Assembly: GCA_963817465.1 (NCBI GenBank)
Contig: CAWFOP010000010.1
Coordinates: forward strand, 248,001-312,000
Source: CAMPKL01 sp963817465
Lineage (GTDB): Bacteria; Acidobacteriota; Terriglobia; Bryobacterales; UBA6623
Length of the DNA: 64,000 bases
Direction: 5' to 3'
Part shown: positions 9,077 through 17,550 of the stretch, one piece after another
How the letters are laid out: each line of letters opens with the position of its first letter
Numbering within the stretch: position 1 is the first letter of the stretch
The notes under the pieces: generated by a model
What the model saw: only the letters and a program-made list of their open reading frames with translations
The model's database searches: none
Told to the model about the DNA's origin: nothing
Program-made: the position numbers and the translations under genes

Positions 9077-11341
9077 CTATTGCGCCGCGGCGACTTGCGC
9101 CGGCGCCCCTTCCACATAGCGAAACGGAGTGCTGAGCACAACCTCGCGCACCAGCGTGCGGGCGCGGTAGCCGTCGGCTTCGAGCTTGTCGACGATGCGT
9201 TGGATCGTGCACTGATCCGCGTCTTCAAGGCTGCGGCCGACCGCATATCCCAACACTTTGCCGGTGAGATGGCGCAGGAACTCGTCCTTCTTCGTCAGCA
9301 GAACCTCGCGTAGCGCGGCGGGACCGTCGAAGCTTTCGCCCGAGGGCATCTCGCCCTTCGCATCGACCGGCTTGCCGTTCTCGGCGTCGCGCCAGCGTCC
9401 GAGCCAGTCGAAATTTTCGAGGGCGAAGCCGATCGGGTCGATGATGTCGTGGCAAGCCGAGCAGGAGGGGTCCGCGCGATGTCGCTGCAGCTTTTGCCGC
9501 ATCGTGAGACCGTCTTCGTTGTTGTCTCCGGTCTCGAGCGGCGGCACATTGGGCGGAGGCGGCGGCGTGGGCGTGCCGAGCAGCGTATCGAGGACCCAGG
9601 CGCCGCGCAGGACCGGGCTGTTCTGCTGGAAGTGCGACGTCATCGCGAGCACGGCCCCGAGGCCGAGCACGCCACCGCGCCTGGCGTCGGTCCAGTCGAC
9701 GCGCTGGAAGTCGTCGCCCTCGACGCCCTGAACTTGATCCTCGACTTGATAAAACCGCACCAGCCGCTCGTTGAGATACGTGTAGTTCGAGTCGATCAGG
9801 TCGAGCAAGCTGCGGTCTTCGCTCAGGATGTGGTGGAACAGCAGCACCGGCTCTTCGCGCATGTCGGCCGCGACTTCCGGCGTGTAGTAGTGCTGCACGG
9901 CGTTGACGGTCGGCGCGATGCGACCGCCCACGTCCTTGGTCCCGAGCCATTGGCCCACGAACGTCTTGGCGAAGACGCGCGAGCGCGGGTCGTCGATCAG
10001 GCGGTCGACCTGCGCGAGCAGGACGTCCGGCTCATGCAACTTGCCCGCCGCGGCGAGTCGCCGCAGTTCGGCGTCGGGCATCGTCGACCACAGGAAGTAC
10101 GACAGCCGGGTGGCCAATTCGTAATCGCTCACCAGGCGCAGGCCTGGCTGATCGGGAGTCTGCTCCATACGGAACAAGAACTCGGGCGAAACGAGCGCCG
10201 CCTTGAGCGCCAGCTTCACACGCTCTTCGAAGGGATCATTGCGCTCCGCGGCGCGGTCATAGAGCGTCATGAAACGGTCGACTTCCGCGTCATCGACCGG
10301 GCGCCGAAACGCCTGCGCCAAGAACCGCGTGAGCAGATCCTTGCCCATCTCCCGCGGCCGCAACGGAGCCTCGCCCGGCTCGAGCCGAAACAGCCGATGG
10401 TGGAGGTAGCGCTTCTCGAACGTCGGCTCGTCGGCCTTCTGCGTGACCTGAACACTGAAAAACTCGACCGGGATGGAATCGACGTGGGCCGTGACGCTGT
10501 GCACGCCGCGAGCCAAATGCACCTTGGCGACTCGCCCCGTTGCGCCGCCGTTGGGATCCTTCGCGTAAACAAGCTTGTCGGCCTCGATGCCGTCGACGCT
10601 CACCGTGATGTTCGCTTCGGTCGCGGCCGGACGTTCGATCGTCACGCGCAGGTTGTATTCGTCCTCGACGTAGACCGAGGTCATCAGCGAGACTTCGTCG
10701 CCGGTCTGCATCCAGCGGGCGCCCTCGCGGTCAGCGACTGGAAAGTCCTTGGCGATCTCGTCGGCGCGATACGTTTTATTGAGCGCCGGGGTGACGATGG
10801 TGCGGTCGAGCACCTGTTGCGCCGCTTCGATGTAGCGCTCCATCAGCAGCGGCGGAACGAAGAGCGTCTCGCCGGTCGTGTCAAAGCCTTCCCCGCCCGA
10901 GCCGTCGGCGGGAAAGATCTCCGAGACCTCGAAATCGACGCCGAGCAGGTCGCGGATCGTGTTGCGATAGTCACGCCGCGTCAGACGGCGCACGACCACC
11001 GAGCCTGCGTGCTCGCCGACCTGGCAGGCCGTTTCGCGTAGCTTCTCGTCGATCCAGGTCGTCACGCGGAAGCGCGCCGTTTCGGTGAGCTTCGAGTCGA
11101 CCGGCGGCATCGTGCGATTGCGGAGCTGGGTCGAAACGTTCTTCCACAGGCCGCGCCGGGCCGCCACATCGGCCGTCGTCGCCGCCTTCAAGAAGTCGAC
11201 CTTGTTCTTCGGATTGTCGGGGTTATGGCACGCCGAGCAGTTCTCTTCCAGGACCGGTTTGATCTCGACGGCGAACTCATCTTCGGCGGCCAGCAGCGCC
11301 GGCAAAGCCGCGATGACGAGAAAAAGCAGGCTCAGTCGCAT
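9077..11341 (-). CDS. secreted DUF1587/1592/1588/1585 cytochrome c-type protein
   Basis: A 754-residue exported protein of the family known from planctomycetes and Solibacter. After a signal peptide (LSLLFLVIAALPALLAAE) comes a heme-c motif CSACH (Cys35, Cys38, His39). Then come DUF1587 (RRLTRRDYRNTIRDLLGVDF), DUF1595, DUF1592 (YELATRLSYFLWSTMPDAEL), DUF1588 (LAMTSHFQQNSPVLRGAWVL) and DUF1585 (CTIQRIVDKLEADGYRART). A second CSACH lies in DUF1588 (CSACHDIIDPIGFALENFD). Such proteins are often paired with DUF1552 proteins, but none is seen here. Function is unknown; covalent heme is predicted. It converges on the ParD-like gene and diverges from ccmC, whose product belongs to c-type cytochrome maturation. 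Confidence 0.88.
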   Translation of the reverse strand: MRLSLLFLVIAALPALLAAEDEFAVEIKPVLEENCSACHNPDNPKNKVDFLKAATTADVAARRGLWKNVSTQLRNRTMPPVDSKLTETARFRVTTWIDEKLRETACQVGEHAGSVVVRRLTRRDYRNTIRDLLGVDFEVSEIFPADGSGGEGFDTTGETLFVPPLLMERYIEAAQQVLDRTIVTPALNKTYRADEIAKDFPVADREGARWMQTGDEVSLMTSVYVEDEYNLRVTIERPAATEANITVSVDGIEADKLVYAKDPNGGATGRVAKVHLARGVHSVTAHVDSIPVEFFSVQVTQKADEPTFEKRYLHHRLFRLEPGEAPLRPREMGKDLLTRFLAQAFRRPVDDAEVDRFMTLYDRAAERNDPFEERVKLALKAALVSPEFLFRMEQTPDQPGLRLVSDYELATRLSYFLWSTMPDAELRRLAAAGKLHEPDVLLAQVDRLIDDPRSRVFAKTFVGQWLGTKDVGGRIAPTVNAVQHYYTPEVAADMREEPVLLFHHILSEDRSLLDLIDSNYTYLNERLVRFYQVEDQVQGVEGDDFQRVDWTDARRGGVLGLGAVLAMTSHFQQNSPVLRGAWVLDTLLGTPTPPPPPNVPPLETGDNNEDGLTMRQKLQRHRADPSCSACHDIIDPIGFALENFDWLGRWRDAENGKPVDAKGEMPSGESFDGPAALREVLLTKKDEFLRHLTGKVLGYAVGRSLEDADQCTIQRIVDKLEADGYRARTLVREVVLSTPFRYVEGAPAQVAAAQ

Positions 11342-11443
11342 ACGTCTATTCGGTTCACTCCCTGAATAGGCTACTTGAGGCGTCGAGGGGCGTCAACGCG
11401 GGTGGCGCCCGACAAAAAGGGATAAACTAAGGGCTCTCCGGTC

Positions 11444-12139
11444 ATGGCTAGCAAGACCTACGATTCCCCGGCCGCGCCGCGCTGGCTCGTCGCTTCCGCA
11501 GCCGCGATGATCCTGACCGATCTGTACCTCATTTTCCTGTGGGTGCCGATGGAAAGAACGATGGGGATCGTTCAACGGATCTTTTACTTCCACGTGCCGT
11601 CGGCCTTCGTCGCTTTCATCGCGTTCACCATCGGCGGGATTGCGTCCATTCAGTACTTGGCCACGAGACAAAACAAGTACGACGACCTTTCAGTGTCGGC
11701 GAACGAGGTTGGATTCGTGTTCGCCGTGGTGAATTTGATCACCGGTTCACTATGGGCAAAACCGATCTGGGGCGTCTATTGGGCGTGGGACGCACGGCTG
11801 ACGTCAATGCTGCTCTTGGCGCTGATCTATGCGGGCTATTTGATCCTGCGACAGTCGGTGGAGGAGCAGACTCAGCGAGCGGTCGTGTGCGCGGTCACAT
11901 CGATCTTCGGGATGGTCGACATCCCGATCGTTTACATGGCCAACGTCTGGTGGCGGACGCAGCACCCCGCGCCGGTGCTGTCCGGCTCGGGGTCGATCGA
12001 CCCGCGCATGCGCTTTGTCTTGTACTTCTCGACCTTCGCCTTGCTGCTTGTGTTTTGGGCCCTTGTAAGGATGCGGCGGCGCATTGAGCATCTGCGGCGC
12101 GAAGCCGACGCGCTACGGCGCGAGGTCCACGCCATCTAG
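11444..12139 (+). CDS. ccmC: heme exporter CcmC, cytochrome c maturation
   Basis: A 231-residue membrane protein with six predicted helices that handles heme for cytochrome c maturation at the periplasmic face. The family's Trp-rich segment is present as IWGVYWAWDARLTSMLLLAL, with flanking conserved residues in FYFHVPSAFVAF (His) and PIVYMANVWWRTQHP (His). Its length fits CcmC rather than the longer CcmF or CcsA. The next gene, 18 bases on, is a CcmD-sized protein. Neither CcmA/B nor CcmE/F is in the window. The start ATG is at 11444. Confidence 0.92.
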   Translation: MASKTYDSPAAPRWLVASAAAMILTDLYLIFLWVPMERTMGIVQRIFYFHVPSAFVAFIAFTIGGIASIQYLATRQNKYDDLSVSANEVGFVFAVVNLITGSLWAKPIWGVYWAWDARLTSMLLLALIYAGYLILRQSVEEQTQRAVVCAVTSIFGMVDIPIVYMANVWWRTQHPAPVLSGSGSIDPRMRFVLYFSTFALLLVFWALVRMRRRIEHLRREADALRREVHAI

Positions 12140-12157
12140 TTGTTAGGAGCGTTCGTA

Positions 12158-12310
12158 ATGGAAGAAAATCTCAAGTGGATTTGGATCGCATTCAGCGTTG
12201 CATGGGTCATCCACTTGGCGTACGTCTACACCCTGGGTTCCCGTCAGAAGAGTCTGAAGCGAGAGGTTGAAGACTTGCGCGCCCAGCTCGAAGACCTCGG
12301 CCGCGACTAG
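12158..12310 (+). CDS. ccmD: CcmD-like small membrane protein
   Basis: A 50-residue protein with one membrane helix (WIWIAFSVAWVIHLAYVYTL) followed by a short charged coiled-coil (SLKREVEDLRAQLEDL). Size, topology and position right after ccmC fit CcmD, which holds the CcmC/CcmE heme complex together. A ribosome site TAGGAG lies ten bases before ATG 12158. Its stop TAG at 12308-12310 overlaps the stop of the converging SelA-like gene (shared CTAG). Confidence 0.75.
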   Translation: MEENLKWIWIAFSVAWVIHLAYVYTLGSRQKSLKREVEDLRAQLEDLGRD

Positions 12311-13530
12311 CCCTTCAACACTTCGCGCACGCGCTTGGCGACGACCTTCTCGTCGCCGGGCTGCATCATCCAAACCGCGATCTCGAGCGCCTCGGCTTGC
12401 TTCGTTCCCGGACGCACGCGGATGCTGGGCTCGCCCTCCCGCAGTTGGTCGGCCGCTTCCTCAGGCCGCAATCCGCGGGCGGCGTAATCCCACTTGATGC
12501 GCAAGTGCGGCACGTGATTGGCGATTTCGGGCACGAAGATCTCCGTCTCGACGCCCTTGGCGCTCTTGGCCGCCGCGGCGATCAGGTTGCACTTGTCTTC
12601 CCAAGACTTCCAGACGGCCTGGTGGTCCTGATCGAGAAAGACCTCGAGCGCGACGAGCATCGCCACGAGCTCTTCCTTGTTCACCTTGTTGGTGCGGCAG
12701 ATCGAGTCGCCGTTGGGGACGTTGTTCAGGCGAGCGGCGGCGATCAGGTCCTTGCGGCCGAGCAGCAGCCCGGCGGACTGCGGTCCGCGCAATCCCTTTC
12801 CTCCCGAAATGGCGACCAGGTCGAAGCCCATCTTGGTGAAGCGCCAGAGATTCTCGACCGGCGGCACGTCGGCGGCGGCGTCGATTAACGTTGGGACGCC
12901 ATGTTTCTTCGCGATCGCAAGAAACTCTTCGTGCTTCACTTGGCCTTCGTTGGTTGATGTATTGATGAAGCACATCATCGCGGTTCGCGGATTGGTCGCC
13001 TTGTTCATCTCGGCGGCGGTTTCCACCTCGACCAGCTTGACTCCACAGTTCCGAATCGCGTGGTCGTAGCCGAGGCGATGAGCCTTCTGGATGATGACCT
13101 CATCCTTCATACCCGTCGTGTCCGGCAAACGCCGAATCTTCTCCTGGTCGTCTCCGGTCAGGCAGGCGGCGGTCGCGAGCGTGAGCGCCGAGGCGCAGCC
13201 GGCCGAGACCATCGCGCCTTCGCACTGCAAGCGGCTTGCGATGCGTTCGCCCACCTTGTCGTGCAGCTCATTCAGGTCGACGTATTGGCCCCACGCGACT
13301 TGCAGCGCGGCCATGGCTTGATCCGGCAACTGCGAGGCGGTCATCGCGGTATAGGTGCCGGCGGCGTTGATGAATGGGCGAACGCCCAATTCGGCGATCA
13401 CATCGCGACCTTCGAGCTTGGTCTTCTTCGCGAAGGCGGGAACGGCCGGAAGGGCCGAGAGAGCGCCTAGACCGGGCAGTGCGGCGACGCTCTTGAGGAA
13501 CACGCGGCGAGCAGATTGTTGATCAGACAT
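12307..13530 (-). CDS. SelA-like PLP-dependent enzyme with Tat-type leader
   Basis: A 407-residue fold-type I PLP enzyme of the SelA/D-glucosaminate-6-phosphate ammonia-lyase group. The leader has a twin-arginine motif (SARRVFLKS, residues 6-14) and a hydrophobic stretch. The catalytic domain follows with FINAAGTYTAMTAS, the PLP aspartate in LIDAAAD (Asp218) and the Schiff-base lysine Lys245 in ISGGKGLRGPQSAG. These relatives act on amino sugars or amino acids, not on selenocysteinyl-tRNA, and this one is unlikely to make Sec-tRNA because it seems exported. Its substrate is unknown. It overlaps the stop of ccmD and is divergent from nothing; upstream lies the Crp-type gene. Confidence 0.8.
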   Translation of the reverse strand: MSDQQSARRVFLKSVAALPGLGALSALPAVPAFAKKTKLEGRDVIAELGVRPFINAAGTYTAMTASQLPDQAMAALQVAWGQYVDLNELHDKVGERIASRLQCEGAMVSAGCASALTLATAACLTGDDQEKIRRLPDTTGMKDEVIIQKAHRLGYDHAIRNCGVKLVEVETAAEMNKATNPRTAMMCFINTSTNEGQVKHEEFLAIAKKHGVPTLIDAAADVPPVENLWRFTKMGFDLVAISGGKGLRGPQSAGLLLGRKDLIAAARLNNVPNGDSICRTNKVNKEELVAMLVALEVFLDQDHQAVWKSWEDKCNLIAAAAKSAKGVETEIFVPEIANHVPHLRIKWDYAARGLRPEEAADQLREGEPSIRVRPGTKQAEALEIAVWMMQPGDEKVVAKRVREVLKG

Positions 13531-13545
13531 ACGGCCGGAATTCTA

Positions 13546-14241
13546 TCAGAGCCCGGCCGCATGCGTCGCCGCTCGGTCAACGGCCGGCAACTCGCCGGCG
13601 TGCTTCAGAAGATTCTCGACCGAGACGATCTCGATACGCCGCCGCTGGGTGCGAATGCAACCCTCGCGCTGCAGGGCGCTGAGCACACCGGACGCCGTCT
13701 CGCGCGTCGCGCCGATCATCGCAGCCAAGTCCTTTTGCGATATGCGCAAAACGGGCTTTTTGTTCTCCGATCGCGGGAAGCTCAACAGCAGCCGGGCTAC
13801 GCGCTGCTTGACATCGAGAAACGTGAGCCAAAGAAGACGCTCCTCGGTGCGCTTCAAGCGGTTGTGCAGCAAGCTCGCACAGCGGCGCCACAAATACGGT
13901 TCAATTCCGATTCGAGCGGAAACCGCAGCCAAAGGGACGCTGAAGACGCTTGCCGTCTCCAGCGTTTCCGCTCCATACCAGTGCGCCTCGGCCCCGATGA
14001 GGGCGACTTCGCCGAAACACTCGCCCGGCCGCACGAGGTGGAAGATGCACTGCCTCCCGCTGCCGCTGGTAACGCAGAGTTTGACTGATCCGTGCACTAG
14101 TACGAAAACTCGATCGCAAGGGTCGCCAGGCGAGAAAAGCAATGTGCCCGGACCCAACCCGGACAGCTTCGAGGCTTGAGGCAATCGGACGATCTCCGCA
14201 GCCAACGCCTCTGTGCCGCTTGACGAATAATACTCCGGCAT
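13546..14241 (-). CDS. Crp/Fnr-family transcriptional regulator
   Basis: A 231-residue regulator with an N-terminal cyclic nucleotide-binding-like beta barrel (LLFSPGDPCDRVFVLVHGSV, then PGECFGEVALIG) and a C-terminal winged helix (RISQKDLAAMIGATRETAS, VLSALQREGCIRTQRRRIEI). There is no Fnr-type N-terminal cysteine cluster, so it probably senses a nucleotide or another small molecule. The start ATG 14241 has a ribosome site TAGGAGCG. It follows tyrA by 42 bases on the same strand and precedes the SelA-like gene by 15 bases. A possible promoter lies in the short gap. Confidence 0.9.
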   Translation of the reverse strand: MPEYYSSSGTEALAAEIVRLPQASKLSGLGPGTLLFSPGDPCDRVFVLVHGSVKLCVTSGSGRQCIFHLVRPGECFGEVALIGAEAHWYGAETLETASVFSVPLAAVSARIGIEPYLWRRCASLLHNRLKRTEERLLWLTFLDVKQRVARLLLSFPRSENKKPVLRISQKDLAAMIGATRETASGVLSALQREGCIRTQRRRIEIVSVENLLKHAGELPAVDRAATHAAGL

Positions 14242-14254
14242 TCCGCGCTCCTAA

Positions 14255-14282
14255 ATAATAAGGCGTTCAGCATATCAGACAA
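14255..14282 (-). promoter_or_regulatory. candidate sigma-70-like promoter before the Crp-type gene
   Basis: On the minus strand, TTGTCT (14277-14282) and TATTAT (14255-14260) are 16 bases apart in an AT-rich stretch between tyrA and the regulator gene. The -10 box lies only about 13 bases from the start codon, so any leader would be very short. Confidence 0.35.
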
Positions 14283-14283
14283 A

Positions 14284-15150
14284 CTATTGGGATTCGGTGG
14301 AAATTCTTGCGCGGCGGATCGCTTGTCGCGCTTTTTGCGATCTCTCGAACGGCGCCTCGAGGGTGGATTTTTCGAGAGCATCGCGAAAACGCGCAAGTTC
14401 GCCCAGGTAAGCCTCGATCCCCGTCAAGATCGATTCGCGATTCGTCACAAAGATTCCCTCCCACATCTCGAACGAGCTCTCGGCCAATCGCGTCATGTCG
14501 CGGAGACCGCCGCCGGCTACCTCCACATCCTTTGACGGCAGTCGCTCGACAACGCACGCCGCCAGGGCGCTCGACACGATTTGCGGCAAATGCGAGGTGC
14601 AAGCGACGACGCGGTCGTGTTCGACCGGATGCATGAAACGCGGTTTCGCGCCGATGTTCTCGATCAATTCAACCAGCGCGACGCAACGCGAATCTTGCCT
14701 CGCGGCCTCGTCAGGGGTCAACACGTAAACCGCGCCTTGAAACAAGTCCGCTTCCGCGATCTCGACTCCGCGACCTTCCTTGCCCGCCATCGGATGCCCG
14801 CCGATGAAAATCGACTCCGGCGGCAAGGCCTCGATCGCTTTCGCTGAAATCGCGGCTTTCGTGCTGCCGGCGTCGGTGATGAGCGCACCGGGCTTGACCG
14901 CTTTCGCAACCGCCGGCAACTGCTCCAAAATACGCAAAATCGGCTGGGCGAGATAGACGAGATCGGCCGCGCCGATTCCCTCTTCAAAGCTCGCTCCGGC
15001 GTCGATCGCGCCGCACGCCACAGCCTTCTCGACGGTAGCCGGGGAACTGACGCCAAGAATCCGGCCTTCGAACCCGCCCTTCTTGAGGGCCAAGCCGAAT
15101 GAGCCGCCGATCAAGCCGACGCCGACGACCGTGACAGTTTCAAATCTCAT
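14284..15150 (-). CDS. tyrA: prephenate dehydrogenase
   Basis: A 288-residue NAD(P)-dependent enzyme converting prephenate (or arogenate) to the tyrosine precursor in the cytoplasm. The N-terminal Rossmann motif is VVGVGLIGGSFGLAL (residues 8-22). Then come LVYLAQPI, ITDAGSTKAAI and the substrate-loop histidine in GGHPMAGKEGRGVEIA. The C-terminal helical dimer domain includes VACTSHLPQIVSSALA and AGGGLRDMTRLAESSFEMW. No ACT domain or fused chorismate mutase is present; the mutase is the separate gene 16 bases upstream. Confidence 0.95.
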   Translation of the reverse strand: MRFETVTVVGVGLIGGSFGLALKKGGFEGRILGVSSPATVEKAVACGAIDAGASFEEGIGAADLVYLAQPILRILEQLPAVAKAVKPGALITDAGSTKAAISAKAIEALPPESIFIGGHPMAGKEGRGVEIAEADLFQGAVYVLTPDEAARQDSRCVALVELIENIGAKPRFMHPVEHDRVVACTSHLPQIVSSALAACVVERLPSKDVEVAGGGLRDMTRLAESSFEMWEGIFVTNRESILTGIEAYLGELARFRDALEKSTLEAPFERSQKARQAIRRARISTESQ

Positions 15151-15166
15151 CTCGACGCGCGGTTCG

Positions 15167-15460
15167 CTATTCGGCCGAAACAGTGGTCTTCTTTTGCAGC
15201 AAGCGCATCTCAGCCATCACGGACTCGAAGACGCGAGCGACCGCTTCGTGCGGGAGAGGGCCCGCGTTCGCTGTTCGCAAGTTGTCGTGGACTTGAGCCT
15301 CGCGATCCGGGTCGAGCACGCCTTTGTTCGCCTCGCGCTTGAGCGGCGCGAGATGCAAGACGCACTTCGCGCGGCGATTGAGAAGCACCACGATTTCGCG
15401 GTCCAATCGGTCGATTTCGCTTCGCCAGTCCGAGAGATCCTTCATGGGTTTGGCTCTCAC
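15167..15460 (-). CDS. chorismate mutase, AroQ class
   Basis: A 97-residue all-helical chorismate mutase converting chorismate to prephenate, the substrate of the next gene, tyrA. The AroQ pattern is visible: WRSEIDRLDREIVVLLNRRA (active-site Arg), HLAPLKREAN (Lys) and PDREAQVHDNLRTAN (Arg-Glu). The start at 15460 overlaps the trpA stop in an ATGA, favouring translational coupling. An internal ATG at 15445 (MKDLSDW) is the alternative start. No signal peptide is present, so it is cytoplasmic. Confidence 0.9.
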   Translation of the reverse strand: MRAKPMKDLSDWRSEIDRLDREIVVLLNRRAKCVLHLAPLKREANKGVLDPDREAQVHDNLRTANAGPLPHEAVARVFESVMAEMRLLQKKTTVSAE

Positions 15461-16275
15461 TCCGCCGCCGTCGGCTGGGCGGCCCGCAGCCCGCTTTTGA
15501 GGTCAGCCGCCAACGCTTCCAGCTTCGCCGGCAAATCCGCGGATTCTAGGTTGTCCTCGACGACTTTCATGATTGCGCTGCCGACGACGCCCCCGTCGGC
15601 ATGCGGCGCGATCGCCTCCATATGCTCTCTCTTCGACAATCCGAATCCCAGCGCCAAGGGCAAGTCGGTGGCCCTGCGCGCCCGCTCGAGCAAAGGGATG
15701 GCTTGATCCGACACGGCGCTGCGAACGCCGGTGACGCCCGCCGTGGACACCAAGTAGAGAAAGCCGCTCGAGGCCTGGGCCACCTCGCGAAGGCGGGCGT
15801 CGGACGTCGTCTGCGCCACCAGGAAAACGGTCCTCAAGTCATGCTTCTTCATTTCTTCGAGATAGGGTCCGGCAGCCTCGACGTTGAGGTCGATGAGCAG
15901 CGCCCCGTCGGCGCCGGCCGCCGCCGCTTCCGCCGCAAAGCGCTCGAGGCCGAACCGCAGAACCGGGTTCAAGTAGGTGAAGATCAGCACGGGCAATTCA
16001 GAAACCCGGCGCAGTTCTCTGACGAGCTCGAGCACCCGCGCCAAGGTCGTTCCGGCGTGCAGCGCGCGATCGCTGGCCCGCTGGATGACCGGGCCGTCGG
16101 CGATGGGATCGGAGAACGGCACGCCAAGCTCGAGGATGTCCGCGCCGCCGCGCTCCAAAGCCAAAATGAGTTCCACAGTGCGGTCGGGCGACGGATCACC
16201 CGCTGTCAGATAAGCGATCAGCGCGCCATTTCCTTCGCTCCGCAGTCGTGCGAACGCTTCGTCGATCCTGTTCAT
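15457..16275 (-). CDS. trpA: tryptophan synthase alpha subunit
   Basis: This 272-residue TIM barrel cleaves indole-3-glycerol phosphate and passes indole to TrpB. The catalytic Glu is in ADILELGVPFSDPIADGPVIQ and the second acid, Asp, in GALLIDLNVEAAGPY. The phosphate-binding loops include STAGVTGVRS, GFGLSKREH and DGGVVGSAIMKVVED. ATG 16275 is chosen over TTG 16287 because a clear GGAAGG ribosome site sits just before it. It is the first gene of the trpA-chorismate mutase-tyrA operon. trpB is not in the window. Confidence 0.95.
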   Translation of the reverse strand: MNRIDEAFARLRSEGNGALIAYLTAGDPSPDRTVELILALERGGADILELGVPFSDPIADGPVIQRASDRALHAGTTLARVLELVRELRRVSELPVLIFTYLNPVLRFGLERFAAEAAAAGADGALLIDLNVEAAGPYLEEMKKHDLRTVFLVAQTTSDARLREVAQASSGFLYLVSTAGVTGVRSAVSDQAIPLLERARRATDLPLALGFGLSKREHMEAIAPHADGGVVGSAIMKVVEDNLESADLPAKLEALAADLKSGLRAAQPTAAE

Positions 16276-16402
16276 CGATCCTTCCAACGCAAACGCAAGA
16301 TTTTCTAGGATAACGCGCCGAGCCGCGGCGGGTAGCCGCCCCTGCGGTACAATACCGCCGCAGAATCGTTATCGGGAACACTCCCCAGGATGATCATGTG
16401 AC

Positions 16403-17494
16403 ATGAACGACTTGACGCGCAGACGCTTGATCCAAGCCGCCGGACTGGCTCCGCTCGCGGCGGCGGCCCTGCCTGCCGGCGCTGTCGCGGCGGAGTGGCC
16501 GCCCAAGTTGGACGACGACACGCCAAAGATCTGCGTCGGTTCCGGGCGAGATGCCGGCGAAGACGAGATGCGCCAGTGGAAGCAGGTCGGCGTCGACTAT
16601 GTCCTCATGGGAGGGCCCCGCCCGCCGTGGAAAGAGGCCGAGCTGCGCGAGATCATGGACCGCTACAAGAAGCAAGGCATCCGGGTCATCAACATGATGA
16701 TCGGCGGCATCAACGACGTCATCTGGGGACGCCCCGGAGCCGATGCGCAGATCCAAAACGTCATCGAGTCGATTCGCGCCGCCGGCAAGGTCGGCCTGCC
16801 GGTGATCGAGTACAACTTCTACGCGCATCGGCTGACCGAGGGCTACAAGGAAGAGGTCGGCCGAGCCGGCGCCGGATACACCGCCTACGACTACGAGCTG
16901 TCGAAGAATCTGCCTCCGGAGGAAGGTGTCGGGACGCACACGCGCGCCGAGCAGCTCAAGCGCGCGAGGCATTTTCTCGAGGCGGTGGCGCCGGAAGCGG
17001 AAAAGGCCGGCGTGAGGCTGGCGCTGCACCCCAACGACCCACCAGTGCCGATGAGCCGCGGCAATGAGCAGCTTTTTGAGAGCTTTGACCACTGGAAGGA
17101 ATATCTCGACCTGTTCAAGAGTCCGCACAACGGGATGACCTTCGACTGCGGCGTCACGCGAGAGACCGGCGAGGACCCCGTCAAGGTTTGCCGCTACCTC
17201 GGCGACCGCGACGTGATCAATCACGTGCACTACCGCAATGTCGTCGTCCGGAAGCCGAACGTCGACTACACGGAAGTCTTCATCGATGAGGGCCAGGTGA
17301 ATATGTTCGCCGTGATGCAGGAGCTCGTGCGGCAGAAGTACCCGCGAGGCCTCTATCCGGAGCACCCGCGCGCGATCGACATCGATCGCAAGCTTGGCAT
17401 CGGCAATCAGTATCCCGGCGGCGGCGGGACCGTCGCGCAGATCTACAACGTCGCTTACGCCAAGGCGATGCTGCAGGCGGCGCTTTCGTCGTAG
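16403..17494 (+). CDS. mannonate dehydratase (UxuA)-like protein with Tat-type leader
   Basis: A 363-residue TIM-barrel protein resembling UxuA, which dehydrates D-mannonate to 2-keto-3-deoxygluconate. An N-terminal twin-arginine-like leader (LTRRRLIQAAGLAPLAAAAL) suggests export. Family motifs seen are LALHPNDPPVP, GMTFDCGVTRETGEDP (Cys at the metal site), INHVHYRNVVV (His) and GLYPEHPRAIDID (His). It is shorter than E. coli UxuA (about 390) and, unlike it, exported, so sugar-phosphate isomerase/epimerase activity is a live alternative. It is divergent from trpA, with 127 bases between starts. Confidence 0.75.
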   Translation: MNDLTRRRLIQAAGLAPLAAAALPAGAVAAEWPPKLDDDTPKICVGSGRDAGEDEMRQWKQVGVDYVLMGGPRPPWKEAELREIMDRYKKQGIRVINMMIGGINDVIWGRPGADAQIQNVIESIRAAGKVGLPVIEYNFYAHRLTEGYKEEVGRAGAGYTAYDYELSKNLPPEEGVGTHTRAEQLKRARHFLEAVAPEAEKAGVRLALHPNDPPVPMSRGNEQLFESFDHWKEYLDLFKSPHNGMTFDCGVTRETGEDPVKVCRYLGDRDVINHVHYRNVVVRKPNVDYTEVFIDEGQVNMFAVMQELVRQKYPRGLYPEHPRAIDIDRKLGIGNQYPGGGGTVAQIYNVAYAKAMLQAALSS

Positions 17495-17550
17495 GCCGTT
17501 TCACCGTAACCCTACCCAGCGTTCGACGCCTTGTTCCTGAAGGTGGTCGG

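Noticed and set aside
9449..11041. Open frame antisense to the DUF1592-type gene
   Set aside because: Composition is typical of an antisense shadow; no start signal or domain.
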